Below, in pieces: positions 41,379 to 48,620 of a DNA stretch of 64,000 nt. How positions within the stretch are numbered: the first letter of the stretch is position 1; every line of letters starts with the position of its first letter. Below the pieces are notes generated by a model. That model saw only the letters and a list, made by a program, of their open reading frames with translations, had not been told where the DNA came from and did no database searches. The stretch spans positions 5,527 to 69,526 of the forward strand of contig JBEEFW010000101.1 of NCBI GenBank assembly GCA_041166385.1, read 5' to 3'. The position numbers were made by a program, and so were the translations under genes. This DNA is from DASUCS01 sp041166385. Its GTDB lineage: Bacteria > Actinomycetota > Acidimicrobiia > Acidimicrobiales > JACDCH01.

Positions 41379-42080
41379 GTGACTGCGACCGTCCCCCAAC
41401 TGCGCAAAGCCAACAAGCGGAAGTCGCCATCGCTGCTCGTCGAGCGCGAGCTGTGGTCATCCGGCCACGAGGTTGTCGTCGGGATGGACGAGGTCGGTCG
41501 CGGCTCGTGGGCCGGTCCACTCAGCGTGGGCGCGGCGGTGCTGCCGAAGGACAAGCGCGTCTACAAGATCCGCGACTCGAAGATGCTCACGGAAGCCGAG
41601 CGCGAGTCGATGTTCGACCGCATCGCGTCGTGGTGCGTCACGTGGGCAGTCGGCCACGCCTCGCAGGAGGAGTGCGACACGCTCGGCATGTCGGCCGCAC
41701 AGCGGCTGGCCGCCAACCGCGCGCTCGAGTCACTCGGTGTGCACGCCGACAAGGTCGTGCTCGACGGCAACTGGGACTTCGTCGGCCGCGGCACCACCAT
41801 CAAGCTCGTGAAGGGCGACGCCCGCTGCCTGTCGATCGCGGCCGCGTCGATCCTGGCCAAGGTCACCCGCGACCGCATCATGCGCGCCGAGGCCGAGAAC
41901 TATCCGGGCTACGACTTCGAGTTGAACAAGGGCTACCCGTGCCCGCGGCACAAGACGGCGCTCCGCGGCTACGGCCCGAGCGCGATCCACCGCCGCAGTT
42001 GGGTCTTCATGGACAACCTGCCGTGGACCGGCATCCACCGCACCTTCCCCGCGGGCCTGCAAGAAGTCCTCTTCGACTAG
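41379..42080 (+). CDS. rnhB: ribonuclease HII
   Basis: A 233-residue RNase HII, which cuts RNA of RNA-DNA hybrids and single ribonucleotides in DNA. VVGMDEVGRGSWAGPL near residues 32-47 has the catalytic Asp-Glu pair, LDGNWDF near 128 the next acid, and SIAAASILAKVTRD near 149-162 the family helix, with the late YPCPRHKTALRGYGPSAIHRRSW (in parts) typical of actinobacterial enzymes. The GTG at 41379 lies 4 nt after the selD stop, so the two are likely one transcript. A 48-bp hairpin element follows 1 nt after the stop. Confidence 0.94.
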   Translation: MTATVPQLRKANKRKSPSLLVERELWSSGHEVVVGMDEVGRGSWAGPLSVGAAVLPKDKRVYKIRDSKMLTEAERESMFDRIASWCVTWAVGHASQEECDTLGMSAAQRLAANRALESLGVHADKVVLDGNWDFVGRGTTIKLVKGDARCLSIAAASILAKVTRDRIMRAEAENYPGYDFELNKGYPCPRHKTALRGYGPSAIHRRSWVFMDNLPWTGIHRTFPAGLQEVLFD

Positions 42081-42081
42081 C

Positions 42082-42129
42082 AAATCCCCCTCAGACGTAC
42101 ACAGAACTGTGTACGTCTGAGGGGGATTT
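42082..42129. repeat. 48-bp hairpin element, family 1, copy B
   Basis: Perfect 22-bp arms (42082-42103 and 42108-42129) around GAAC. The left arm starts AAATCCCCCTCAGACG; relative to copies C and D, position 8 is C instead of A, and the paired base of the right arm is changed accordingly. It fills the 53-nt gap between convergent rnhB and an acyl-CoA dehydrogenase gene, so it may act as a bidirectional terminator. Confidence 0.95.
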
Positions 42130-42133
42130 CGGG

Positions 42134-43408
42134 TCAGTCGGTGGTCTGGGTGCCGACCTTCAGGTCCTTGAAGGGGGACTTCGAGTCGATGCCGGGGTCC
42201 TTGGGCATGCCGAGCACACGCTCGGCGACGATGTTGCGCAACACCTCGTCCGATCCACCGGCGACGCGCATGCCCGGCACGCCGAGCAGGAAGCCGTTCC
42301 ACGCGTACGTGCCCCACTCGCCCGTGTCCGCAGTGACCCGCGGGCCCAGCACCTGTGCAACGAACTGGGCCGTGTTCCACATGTTCTGCGTGAGCGCCAG
42401 CTTGGCGATCGACATCTCCGGACCGGGGAGCTGACCGGACTTGATGCGGTCCATCGCCCGTTGGTTCGTGTACTTGGCCACCTGGTAGCCGACGTAGATC
42501 TTCATCAGTTCCTGCCGGTACACGGGATCCTGGTCGAGGCCGAAATGCCGCAGCATCTCGATCAAGCGCGTGCCGCTCGCCAGCCCCGAGCCGCCGCCGA
42601 CGCCGCCGGCGCCGATCGAGGCCCGCTCGTTCATCAGCGTGGTCAACGCGACGGACCAACCCTGGTTCACGTCACCCAGACGATGATCGTCGGGGACGCG
42701 CACCTCGTTGAAGAACACCTCGTTGAACGACGCACCCCCCGTCATCTGCCGCAGCGCGCGGATCTCCACGCCGGGAGCGTGCATGTCGACGACGAAGCCG
42801 GTGAGTCCCTTGTGCTTCGGCAAGTCCGGATCGGTGCGACAGATGATCTCGCCGATGTCGCTGTACTGCGCGCCCGACGTCCACACCTTCTGACCGGTGA
42901 CCAACCATTCGTCGCCGTCGCGCACGGCCCGCGTCTGCAACGAGGCAAGATCGGATCCAGCGCCAGGCTCACTGAACAGCTGGCAGCCGACGATGTCGCC
43001 GCGGTACATCTTCGCCAGGTAGCGGTCGCGGATCTCGGGCTGCGCGTGGGCGAGGATCGTCGGCGCGACCATGCCGAGGCCGATGCCGAAGAAGCTCTGG
43101 TCGGGGATGTCGTACCGCCCCTCGATCGACGCGTACACGCGGTCGTGCGCGGCCGTGAGCTCGCGTCCGCCGTACTCCGTCGGCCCGGTGATCCAGCCGA
43201 GCCCCGCGTCGTAGCGCTTGGCGCGCCACTCCTGCGCGTCCTTGAGCACGAGCTTCTCGGTCTCGCGATCGGTCTCCTCGAACAGGCCCATCTCGTCGTC
43301 GCCCTCGCCCCACACGAACGGCTGGTCAGCCGCCATCTTCGGTTTGGCGTTGGCGTCGAAGAAGGCCGTGACCTCTTCGGAGAACTCGTCGAGCGACACG
43401 TCAGGCAT
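42134..43408 (-). CDS. acyl-CoA dehydrogenase
   Basis: A 424-residue acyl-CoA dehydrogenase with the N-terminal all-alpha region, QLFSEPGAGSDLASLQTRA near residues 149-167 (FAD/substrate motif), NGQKVWTSG-like GQKVWTSGAQYSD near 179-191, the central beta domain and the C-terminal GGSDEVLRNIVAERVLGMP near 391-409. Members oxidise acyl-CoA at the alpha-beta bond and pass electrons to ETF. The ATG at 43408 is preceded by AGGGGGAT. A palindromic operator covers its promoter at 43421-43440, so induction by an acyl-CoA-responsive repressor is likely. The gene is convergent with rnhB. Confidence 0.92.
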   Translation of the reverse strand: MPDVSLDEFSEEVTAFFDANAKPKMAADQPFVWGEGDDEMGLFEETDRETEKLVLKDAQEWRAKRYDAGLGWITGPTEYGGRELTAAHDRVYASIEGRYDIPDQSFFGIGLGMVAPTILAHAQPEIRDRYLAKMYRGDIVGCQLFSEPGAGSDLASLQTRAVRDGDEWLVTGQKVWTSGAQYSDIGEIICRTDPDLPKHKGLTGFVVDMHAPGVEIRALRQMTGGASFNEVFFNEVRVPDDHRLGDVNQGWSVALTTLMNERASIGAGGVGGGSGLASGTRLIEMLRHFGLDQDPVYRQELMKIYVGYQVAKYTNQRAMDRIKSGQLPGPEMSIAKLALTQNMWNTAQFVAQVLGPRVTADTGEWGTYAWNGFLLGVPGMRVAGGSDEVLRNIVAERVLGMPKDPGIDSKSPFKDLKVGTQTTD

Positions 43409-43420
43409 GGATCCCCCTGG

Positions 43421-43443
43421 ACTTGACCGTGCGGTCAAGTTAG
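43421..43443. promoter_or_regulatory. TetR-like palindromic operator over the acyl-CoA dehydrogenase promoter
   Basis: ACTTGACCG-TG-CGGTCAAGT (43421-43440) is a 20-bp palindrome. On the minus strand a TAACTT -10 box (43443-43438) runs into it, so the operator covers the start of acyl-CoA dehydrogenase transcription. It shares a TTGAC-type half site with typical TetR operators and differs from the palindrome at 5704. Confidence 0.65.
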
Positions 43444-43452
43444 TGGGGCGGG

Positions 43453-43458
43453 TAGCTT
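43453..43458 (+). promoter_or_regulatory. -10 box (TAGCTT) of the small membrane protein gene
   Basis: TAGCTT ends 7 nt before the ATG at 43466. Confidence 0.5.
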
Positions 43459-43465
43459 CGGCGCC

Positions 43466-43804
43466 ATGCGGCGCCCGAGCTGGATCGTGATCGCGTTCTT
43501 GGCGTGGACGGCGTTCGTGTGGGCCGGACGCATCCGCAACGGTGGGTCCGTGCTCCTCGCCGTGTCGTTCCTGGCACTCGCGGCTGTCGCCCTCTGGCAG
43601 CGCGGTCGATGGATCACCGCGCTCGTGGTGTGGACGATCGCGGTGTGGGCGATACGAACGCCGCAGATCCTCGTTGCCGACCACCCGGTCGCGTTCAAGA
43701 TCGTGCACACGGTGCTCGCGCTGGTGTCGATCGCGCTCGCCGCGCTAGTCCAGCGAGACGTCCAGCGCGAGCGTGAGGCAGCGGCAACCCCCGCCCGCCT
43801 TTAG
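43466..43804 (+). CDS. small membrane protein, 112 aa
   Basis: A 112-residue membrane protein with three or four hydrophobic segments (about residues 6-20, 29-45, 50-66 and 78-93) and an Arg-rich C-terminus. No family is recognised. The ATG has a leaderless-type TAGCTT box 7 nt upstream. Its last 60 bases overlap the 3' end of the convergent arginine-dihydrolase-like gene, a long overlap for two genuine genes. Divergent from the acyl-CoA dehydrogenase gene across an operator. Confidence 0.6.
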   Translation: MRRPSWIVIAFLAWTAFVWAGRIRNGGSVLLAVSFLALAAVALWQRGRWITALVVWTIAVWAIRTPQILVADHPVAFKIVHTVLALVSIALAALVQRDVQREREAAATPARL

Positions 43805-44566
43805 GAATTCGTTCACCGGCGACTCCACGACGGAGAAGCCCCACGCCTCGAGCTGCCGGCCGACACGCGCCGGCGTCACCGGCATCACGATGTTCGTGCC
43901 GACGACGACGGAGTTCGCGCAGAACGACAGTGCCTCCTCGTCCTCGAGCCACAGCGGCTCGGGCACGAGCGCTTCGACGACCTTGCGGCCGTACTCGTCC
44001 CAGCCGGCGGGCGCGCACATCGCCCTCCGGTCGTCGAGCGGACAGAACGTGAGGTCGACGTGGTACAGGCGTTCGTCGACGAGTTCGATCGTGCGCACGG
44101 GCACGCCGAGCATCTCCGAGATGATCGGACCAGCGGCGACATCCGACCGCGGGCGATAGCCGGAGAGCAGCGTGCCGTCGAAGGGCAGCGCATCACCCGC
44201 GCCTTCGTGCCCGACCTCGACCGGCAGGTTCGCGATGCGCCAGCCGTGTTCCGCGAACCACGCGGAGAAAACGTCGGTCTCCGGCTGCCGTTCTGGATAG
44301 CGGAAGTGGCTCGGCACGAACACGTCACCGTCGACGAGGCCGGCGTTCGCGGTGAACACGAGGTCGGGGACGTGCGGCTGGGGCTCGATGAACTCGATCT
44401 CCGCTCCGGCGGCGCGCAGGTTCGCGACCAGATCGTTCCACTGTTGCTCGCTTCGGTCGCGGTCGACCTTGACCTCGCGGTGCATCCACGGATTGATCTC
44501 GTAGAGCACGCCGAAGTGGTGGGGCGGGCACATGAGATAGCGCCGCCCCCACGTCAGTCCGCTCAT
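43745..44566 (-). CDS. arginine dihydrolase (ArgZ/AgrE N-domain)-like amidinotransferase-fold enzyme
   Basis: A 273-residue guanidino-group-modifying enzyme. The start RRYLMCPPHHFGVLYEINPWMHREV (in parts) closely resembles the cyanobacterial arginine dihydrolase ArgZ/AgrE N-domain (MCPP..., INPWM). PDLVFTANAG has the catalytic-region acidic and asparagine residues of the family, VDLTFCPLDDRRAM holds the histidine-containing strand HVDLTF, and the catalytic cysteine is in AGGGCRCLTLAL near residue 263. The expected reaction is arginine to ornithine, CO2 and two ammonia. It overlaps the LOR/SDH gene stop by ATGA. In AgrE both domains are in one protein. Confidence 0.8.
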   Translation of the reverse strand: MSGLTWGRRYLMCPPHHFGVLYEINPWMHREVKVDRDRSEQQWNDLVANLRAAGAEIEFIEPQPHVPDLVFTANAGLVDGDVFVPSHFRYPERQPETDVFSAWFAEHGWRIANLPVEVGHEGAGDALPFDGTLLSGYRPRSDVAAGPIISEMLGVPVRTIELVDERLYHVDLTFCPLDDRRAMCAPAGWDEYGRKVVEALVPEPLWLEDEEALSFCANSVVVGTNIVMPVTPARVGRQLEAWGFSVVESPVNEFLKAGGGCRCLTLALDVSLD

Positions 44567-45774
44567 TGGCGCCCGAGGGCCTCGGCCAGCTGGTGGATGA
44601 ACGGGCCGACATCGGTGACGATGCCGAGCGCTTGATGGCTACCGCGATCGGCGAGCTTGGTGACGACCGCCTGGTTGATGTCCACGCAGAACGTCTCCAC
44701 TCCAGCCGGTAAGAGGTTCCCGGTAGCGATGGCGTGCAGCGTCGACGCGAGCATCAGCGCGACGGACACTCCCGGCACCAATTCGCGCATCGCGTCGGCC
44801 GCTTCCACGACGTTGGCCAGCGTGTCGGGTAGCGGGCCGTCGTCGCGCACCGAACCACCGAGAACGAAGGGCACGCCCCGCCGCACGCACTCGTACATCG
44901 CACCACCGGTCACGAAGCCTGCTTCGACCGCCGCGGCGATCGAGCCGTGACGGCGGATCTCGTTGATGACCCGCAAGTGGTTGGAGTGGCCGTGCTCGAC
45001 AGGAGTGCCCTCGGCGACCGACACACCGAGTGACGTGCCGAGCACGTTCGACTCCATGTCGTGCGTGGCGAAGCCGTTGCCCGCGAACAGCACGTCGATC
45101 CAGCCCTCGCGCACGAGCCGAGCGATGTCGGGCGCGCCGCCGGTGTGCACCACCGCCGGCCCGCACACGGCCAGGATCTTCCCTCCGTCGTCCTTCGCAG
45201 CCCGGATGCGTTGAACCACCTGGGCGATGAGCAACGACTTCGGCTTCTCCGAGGAGACGTCTGAATTCATGAACTCGAAGTTGCGCACGTCGCGCGACCG
45301 CGACGGTGCGTGCACCCTCACGCCATCGAAGCCGACGACGACGTGGTCGCCCGTGACGGCCCTGTGCATCGCCATCGTGCGGACGGCCGCATCGGTGACG
45401 ACGATCCCGCAGTCCATCTCGGGGTTCTCCACGGGGCGCCAGTGCCCAGCGACGCGCACGTCGGTGGCGAGGTTCGTCGTCGAATAGAAGCCCTCCGGCA
45501 GGACCCCGTCGCGGTCGCAGGCGACGAGCTTGGCATCGCCGTGTGCCGTGCGGTTGACCCCGTGCACTTGCAACTGCTCGAGCAGCGAGTCGAGCAAGGC
45601 ATCGTCCTGCGCGCTGATCTCGATCGTCGTTCGGCTGGGATCGACGTTGGTCTTCCCGAGCTGGAACGCCTCGATGCGGTAGTCGGCACCCGACTCCACG
45701 ATGAGGTCGAGCACCTTGGCCAGCAACAGGGAGTCGACGATGTGGCCCTCGAGCTCCACGACCTCGGTCGGCAT
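44563..45774 (-). CDS. LOR/SDH-domain (TIGR00300-like) protein, AgrE C-domain-like
   Basis: A 403-residue protein matching the TIGR00300/LOR-SDH family: EVVELEGHIVDSLLLAKVLDLIVESGADYRIEAF at the start, GVLPEGFYSTTNLATDVRVAGHW in the middle, GPAVVHTGGAPDIARLVREGWIDVLFAGNGFATHD (NAD-binding region) and VTGGAMYECVRRGVPFVLGGSVRDDGPLP (all quoted in parts only as landmarks). The family includes an archaeal ornithine cyclodeaminase and the C-domain of AgrE, which makes proline from ornithine. With the dihydrolase downstream, the pair could convert arginine to proline. A TAGTCT box lies 7 nt before the ATG at 45774. Confidence 0.82.
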   Translation of the reverse strand: MPTEVVELEGHIVDSLLLAKVLDLIVESGADYRIEAFQLGKTNVDPSRTTIEISAQDDALLDSLLEQLQVHGVNRTAHGDAKLVACDRDGVLPEGFYSTTNLATDVRVAGHWRPVENPEMDCGIVVTDAAVRTMAMHRAVTGDHVVVGFDGVRVHAPSRSRDVRNFEFMNSDVSSEKPKSLLIAQVVQRIRAAKDDGGKILAVCGPAVVHTGGAPDIARLVREGWIDVLFAGNGFATHDMESNVLGTSLGVSVAEGTPVEHGHSNHLRVINEIRRHGSIAAAVEAGFVTGGAMYECVRRGVPFVLGGSVRDDGPLPDTLANVVEAADAMRELVPGVSVALMLASTLHAIATGNLLPAGVETFCVDINQAVVTKLADRGSHQALGIVTDVGPFIHQLAEALGRQ

Positions 45775-45781
45775 GGAGCGC

Positions 45782-45787
45782 AGACTA
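45782..45787 (-). promoter_or_regulatory. -10 box (TAGTCT) of the LOR/SDH-arginine dihydrolase operon
   Basis: TAGTCT on the minus strand, 7 nt before the ATG at 45774; its TAG is also the stop codon of the AI-2E-type permease gene. Confidence 0.5.
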
Positions 45788-46909
45788 AGAGGTCGTGTCG
45801 TCGGTTGCTGACGCGATGACCACCTCGTCGGCCCCCACCGTGGGTTCCGGCTTGAACCGCCCGCGCCGCTCGTCGTAGATGTCACGGGCGATGACTTGGA
45901 TGATGCCGCCCGCGGGGATGGCGAGCAGCGCGCCGAGGAAGCCGAAGAGCTCGACGCCGACGAGCACGCTGATCAGTACGGCCAACGGGTTGAGCTTGAC
46001 GGTGCGCGCCATGATCGTGACCTGCAGTACGTGGTTCTCGAACTGCTGGTACACGATGTAGAAGATCGTCATCGTGATGCCGGCGGGCACGCCGTGCAGG
46101 AATGCGAAGAGGATTGTCGGAATGGCGCCGAGCGTCGCGCCGATGAGCGGGATGAGATCGGCGAACCCAACGAACAACCCGAGCGTCGCCGCGTAGGGGA
46201 CCCCGACGATGAGCAGCATGATCCACGTCGCCACGCCGGCGATCAGGCTGATGAGCAAGTTGCCGAAGACGTACCCGCTGACCGCCTTCGAGGCGTCGGT
46301 CGAGACGCGTTGCGCGCGGGTCCTGAGCTGTTCATTCGGTATCAGGTTGAGGAGGCCACTCGAGAGCGAGGGGGCCTCGAGCACGATGAGGATCGTGAGC
46401 ACCAGCACCGTGATGGCGGCGACGATCGTCGAGAAGATCCGCTGCACGATGTCGAGGCCCGACTGACCGAAGTTGCTGACGGCCTCTTGGATCTTCGGCT
46501 GGTTGTCCTTGATCTTCTCCTCGAGGTTGTATTTCGTCACGAGGTCGCCGACCGGTCCCTGGCCATTTCTCGCCTCTTCGACGTAGGTCGGCAGGTCGCT
46601 CGAGAACGTCGACGCCTGCTCGGCGATGGGCTTCACGAAGGCGTAGATCATCGCAGCGAGCAGGGCGAGCCCGGTGAGCATCACCACAGCGGTCGCGATG
46701 CCGCGGCGGAAGTGCAGCTTGTGCTGCAGAAAGTCGACGGCGGGGTTGAGCACGATCGCGAAGAAGATCGCGACGACCAGGTAGGTGACGACCCGACCCA
46801 CGGCCAGGAAAGCCTGGTAGCCGATGTAGACGAGCGCGACCGACGAGATCGTCGCCCAGATCGTGCGCCACGGAACGGGTTGGCGCGCGGGCGCGGAAGA
46901 CTCGGCCAC
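45785..46909 (-). CDS. AI-2E family transporter (PerM/YdiK-like)
   Basis: A 374-residue membrane protein of the AI-2E exporter/PerM superfamily. The first three hydrophobic segments (about residues 18-37, 42-60 and 77-97) are followed by a soluble helical region, and then four to five more spans including LLIVGVPYAATLGLFVGFADLIPLIGATLGAIP and the late LVGVELFGFLGALLAIPAGGI (in parts). Members export signalling molecules or ions; substrate unknown. The GTG at 46909 is preferred because a TACCGT box ends 7 nt upstream, although an ATG at 46975 would be in frame and overlap the divergent Nfu-like start. Confidence 0.85.
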   Translation of the reverse strand: MAESSAPARQPVPWRTIWATISSVALVYIGYQAFLAVGRVVTYLVVAIFFAIVLNPAVDFLQHKLHFRRGIATAVVMLTGLALLAAMIYAFVKPIAEQASTFSSDLPTYVEEARNGQGPVGDLVTKYNLEEKIKDNQPKIQEAVSNFGQSGLDIVQRIFSTIVAAITVLVLTILIVLEAPSLSSGLLNLIPNEQLRTRAQRVSTDASKAVSGYVFGNLLISLIAGVATWIMLLIVGVPYAATLGLFVGFADLIPLIGATLGAIPTILFAFLHGVPAGITMTIFYIVYQQFENHVLQVTIMARTVKLNPLAVLISVLVGVELFGFLGALLAIPAGGIIQVIARDIYDERRGRFKPEPTVGADEVVIASATDDTTS

Positions 46910-46916
46910 TGTGTTG

Positions 46917-46963
46917 ACGGTAGGGCCCGGCTTTGCCGTGGCCGCGGATGGTGGAACTAGGTT
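46917..46963. promoter_or_regulatory. divergent leaderless promoters
   Basis: A minus-strand TACCGT (46922-46917) lies 7 nt before the GTG at 46909, and a plus-strand TAGGTT (46958-46963) lies 10 nt before the ATG at 46974. The promoters are back to back within 65 nt. Confidence 0.45.
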
Positions 46964-46973
46964 GACGAGCTTC

Positions 46974-47318
46974 ATGGGTCAGCCGATCACCGTCGTCGAG
47001 AAGCACTCGCACCGTCCGGGTGTGCTGCGCTTCGAGATCAACCGCCCGCTGACCGGCATGGGCCACGAGCGCTACGTGGCCGGCCAACCGATCGAGGGCA
47101 ACCGCCCTCCCGACGAGCTCGCTCGCCGGCTGTTCGAGCACGGCGGGGTCGATGCCGTCGCCATGTACGACAACATGATCACCGTTGAGCTCGCGAGGGC
47201 CGCGACGGGCGACGGCCTCATCGACGTGATCCGCGAGCTCTTCCTCTTCTACCGCGAGCCCAGCGCGCCCGGCCACGAGCCACGCGTCGACGAAGGTGCC
47301 CCCGCCCCCACCAGCTGA
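46974..47318 (+). CDS. Nfu/NifU N-terminal-like small protein
   Basis: A 114-residue protein: VVEKHSHRPGVLRFEINRPLTGMGHERYVAGQPIEGNRPPDELARRLFE (in parts) followed by GVDAVAMYDNMITVELARAATGDGLIDVIRELF (in parts). The start resembles the Nfu N-terminal fold (Pro/Gly-rich strand then helix; VAMYDNMITV strand before a final helix) of the mitochondrial-type iron-sulfur scaffold N-domain, but lacks the C-terminal CxxC domain. Function in Fe-S assembly is unproven. The last 23 bases overlap the start of the Old Yellow Enzyme gene. Confidence 0.55.
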   Translation: MGQPITVVEKHSHRPGVLRFEINRPLTGMGHERYVAGQPIEGNRPPDELARRLFEHGGVDAVAMYDNMITVELARAATGDGLIDVIRELFLFYREPSAPGHEPRVDEGAPAPTS

Positions 47319-48597
47319 CCTGCTGCGCACACCGCTGCAGATCGGCGGGACGACCACCGCTCGCAACCGCCTCTATCGGGCGCCCGTGCTCGAAGGGGCC
47401 GGCGACGGTGACGACTGCGCGGCGATCTACGCGAAAGCGTTCGCGGACAACGCGCGACACGGCGTCGGACTCATCATCCAGGGCAACTCGTGTATCAGTG
47501 AGGAAGGTCGCAGCTCGCCGGGGATGACGCTCGTGCACACTCGCGAGCGGATGATGCGGCTCGCGCCGATGGTGGAACAAGTGCACGCCGAGGGCGCGGC
47601 GATCTGGATCCAGATCGGTCACGCAGGTCTCTTCGCGATGGAGGCCTGGCACGAGCCGTACGCGTCGCGACGGCGCGATCCGTTGCTGTCCCCGAGCGAG
47701 CCGCGGTGGTACCTGCGTCCGGTGTTCCGCCGCGCGCCCGTGCACGCGATGTCGGCCGACGAGGTTCGGGCCATGTGCGCGCGCTACGGAGAAGTCGCGG
47801 CGTGGGCCCGCGAGGCTGGGTACGACGGCGTGCAACTGGCGTCGAGCAACGCCAAGTTGATCGACCAGTTCCTCTCGCCGTTCTACAACCGGCGCACGGA
47901 CGAGTTCGGCGGCTCGCCCGAACGGCGCGCCCGGATCCTCGAGCTCATTCGTGGGCACATCGCCGAGCGCGCTGGGGCCGACTTCACGTGCACAGTGAAG
48001 ATCCCGGTGGCGGAGAAGGCACCGCCGTTCACGCCGCGCACCACCTGGGACGAGGGCGTGCGGCTGGCCCAGCTCTGCGAGGAGTGGGGCTACGACTCCG
48101 TCACACCAGTGCATGTGTCCGTGTTGCCCGACTCCACACTCTCGCGGGGCGGCATCCCGAGCTCGCTCTGGCGCAACAAGGCCATGCAGACCCGTTTTCG
48201 CCGAGCGGCGAAGACGCGATTCGAGCGCGCCGTGTTGATGGCGGGCTACGTGGGCGGGGGACTGGCGTCGCCGTTCCGTCCCGTGTGGAACCGCAGCCGG
48301 TTCCGCGCGGTCAAGTCGGTCGTGACCATCCCCGTGCTGGCGGTCGGCGGCATACGGACACGGGCGGAGGTGCGCCAGATCCTCGATGACGGCGACGCCG
48401 ACATGGTCGGCATCGGCCGCCCGTTCTACGCCGAGCCGGATCTGGCGCGCCGGATCGTCGGCGAACCGGCGTCGACGCTCGATGACCACGACCATGGGCT
48501 CTGTCAGAACTCGAACCTGTGTGTTCCGGCACAGATGCTCGGCATGAAGGGCGTCTGCTACAACCCCGAGGTCGTGAAGGTCCGGCGCGGTCGCTGA
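47296..48597 (+). CDS. Old Yellow Enzyme-like NADH:flavin oxidoreductase
   Basis: A 433-residue FMN-binding TIM-barrel reductase. Family elements are LIIQGNSCISEEGR near 54-67, AIWIQIGHAG near 97-106, GYDGVQLASSNAKLIDQFLSPFYNRRTDEFGGS near 175-207 (in parts) and IPVLAVGGIRTRAEVRQIL near 346-364. The C-terminal CQNSNLC plus another cysteine resembles the cluster-binding region of 2,4-dienoyl-CoA reductase, but the full 4-Cys pattern is not clear. It may reduce enones or unsaturated acyl-CoA. The GTG start overlaps the preceding gene by 23 nt. Confidence 0.82.
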   Translation: MPPPPPADLLRTPLQIGGTTTARNRLYRAPVLEGAGDGDDCAAIYAKAFADNARHGVGLIIQGNSCISEEGRSSPGMTLVHTRERMMRLAPMVEQVHAEGAAIWIQIGHAGLFAMEAWHEPYASRRRDPLLSPSEPRWYLRPVFRRAPVHAMSADEVRAMCARYGEVAAWAREAGYDGVQLASSNAKLIDQFLSPFYNRRTDEFGGSPERRARILELIRGHIAERAGADFTCTVKIPVAEKAPPFTPRTTWDEGVRLAQLCEEWGYDSVTPVHVSVLPDSTLSRGGIPSSLWRNKAMQTRFRRAAKTRFERAVLMAGYVGGGLASPFRPVWNRSRFRAVKSVVTIPVLAVGGIRTRAEVRQILDDGDADMVGIGRPFYAEPDLARRIVGEPASTLDDHDHGLCQNSNLCVPAQMLGMKGVCYNPEVVKVRRGR

Positions 48598-48600
48598 CAA

Positions 48601-48616
48601 CCCGCTCCACAGCGGG
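48601..48616 (+). other. short hairpin before the glutamate dehydrogenase gene
   Basis: CCCGCT-CCAC-AGCGGG, 3 nt after the Old Yellow Enzyme stop and 4 nt before the ATG of the dehydrogenase. It has no T-run. Confidence 0.3.
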
Positions 48617-48620
48617 CAAC

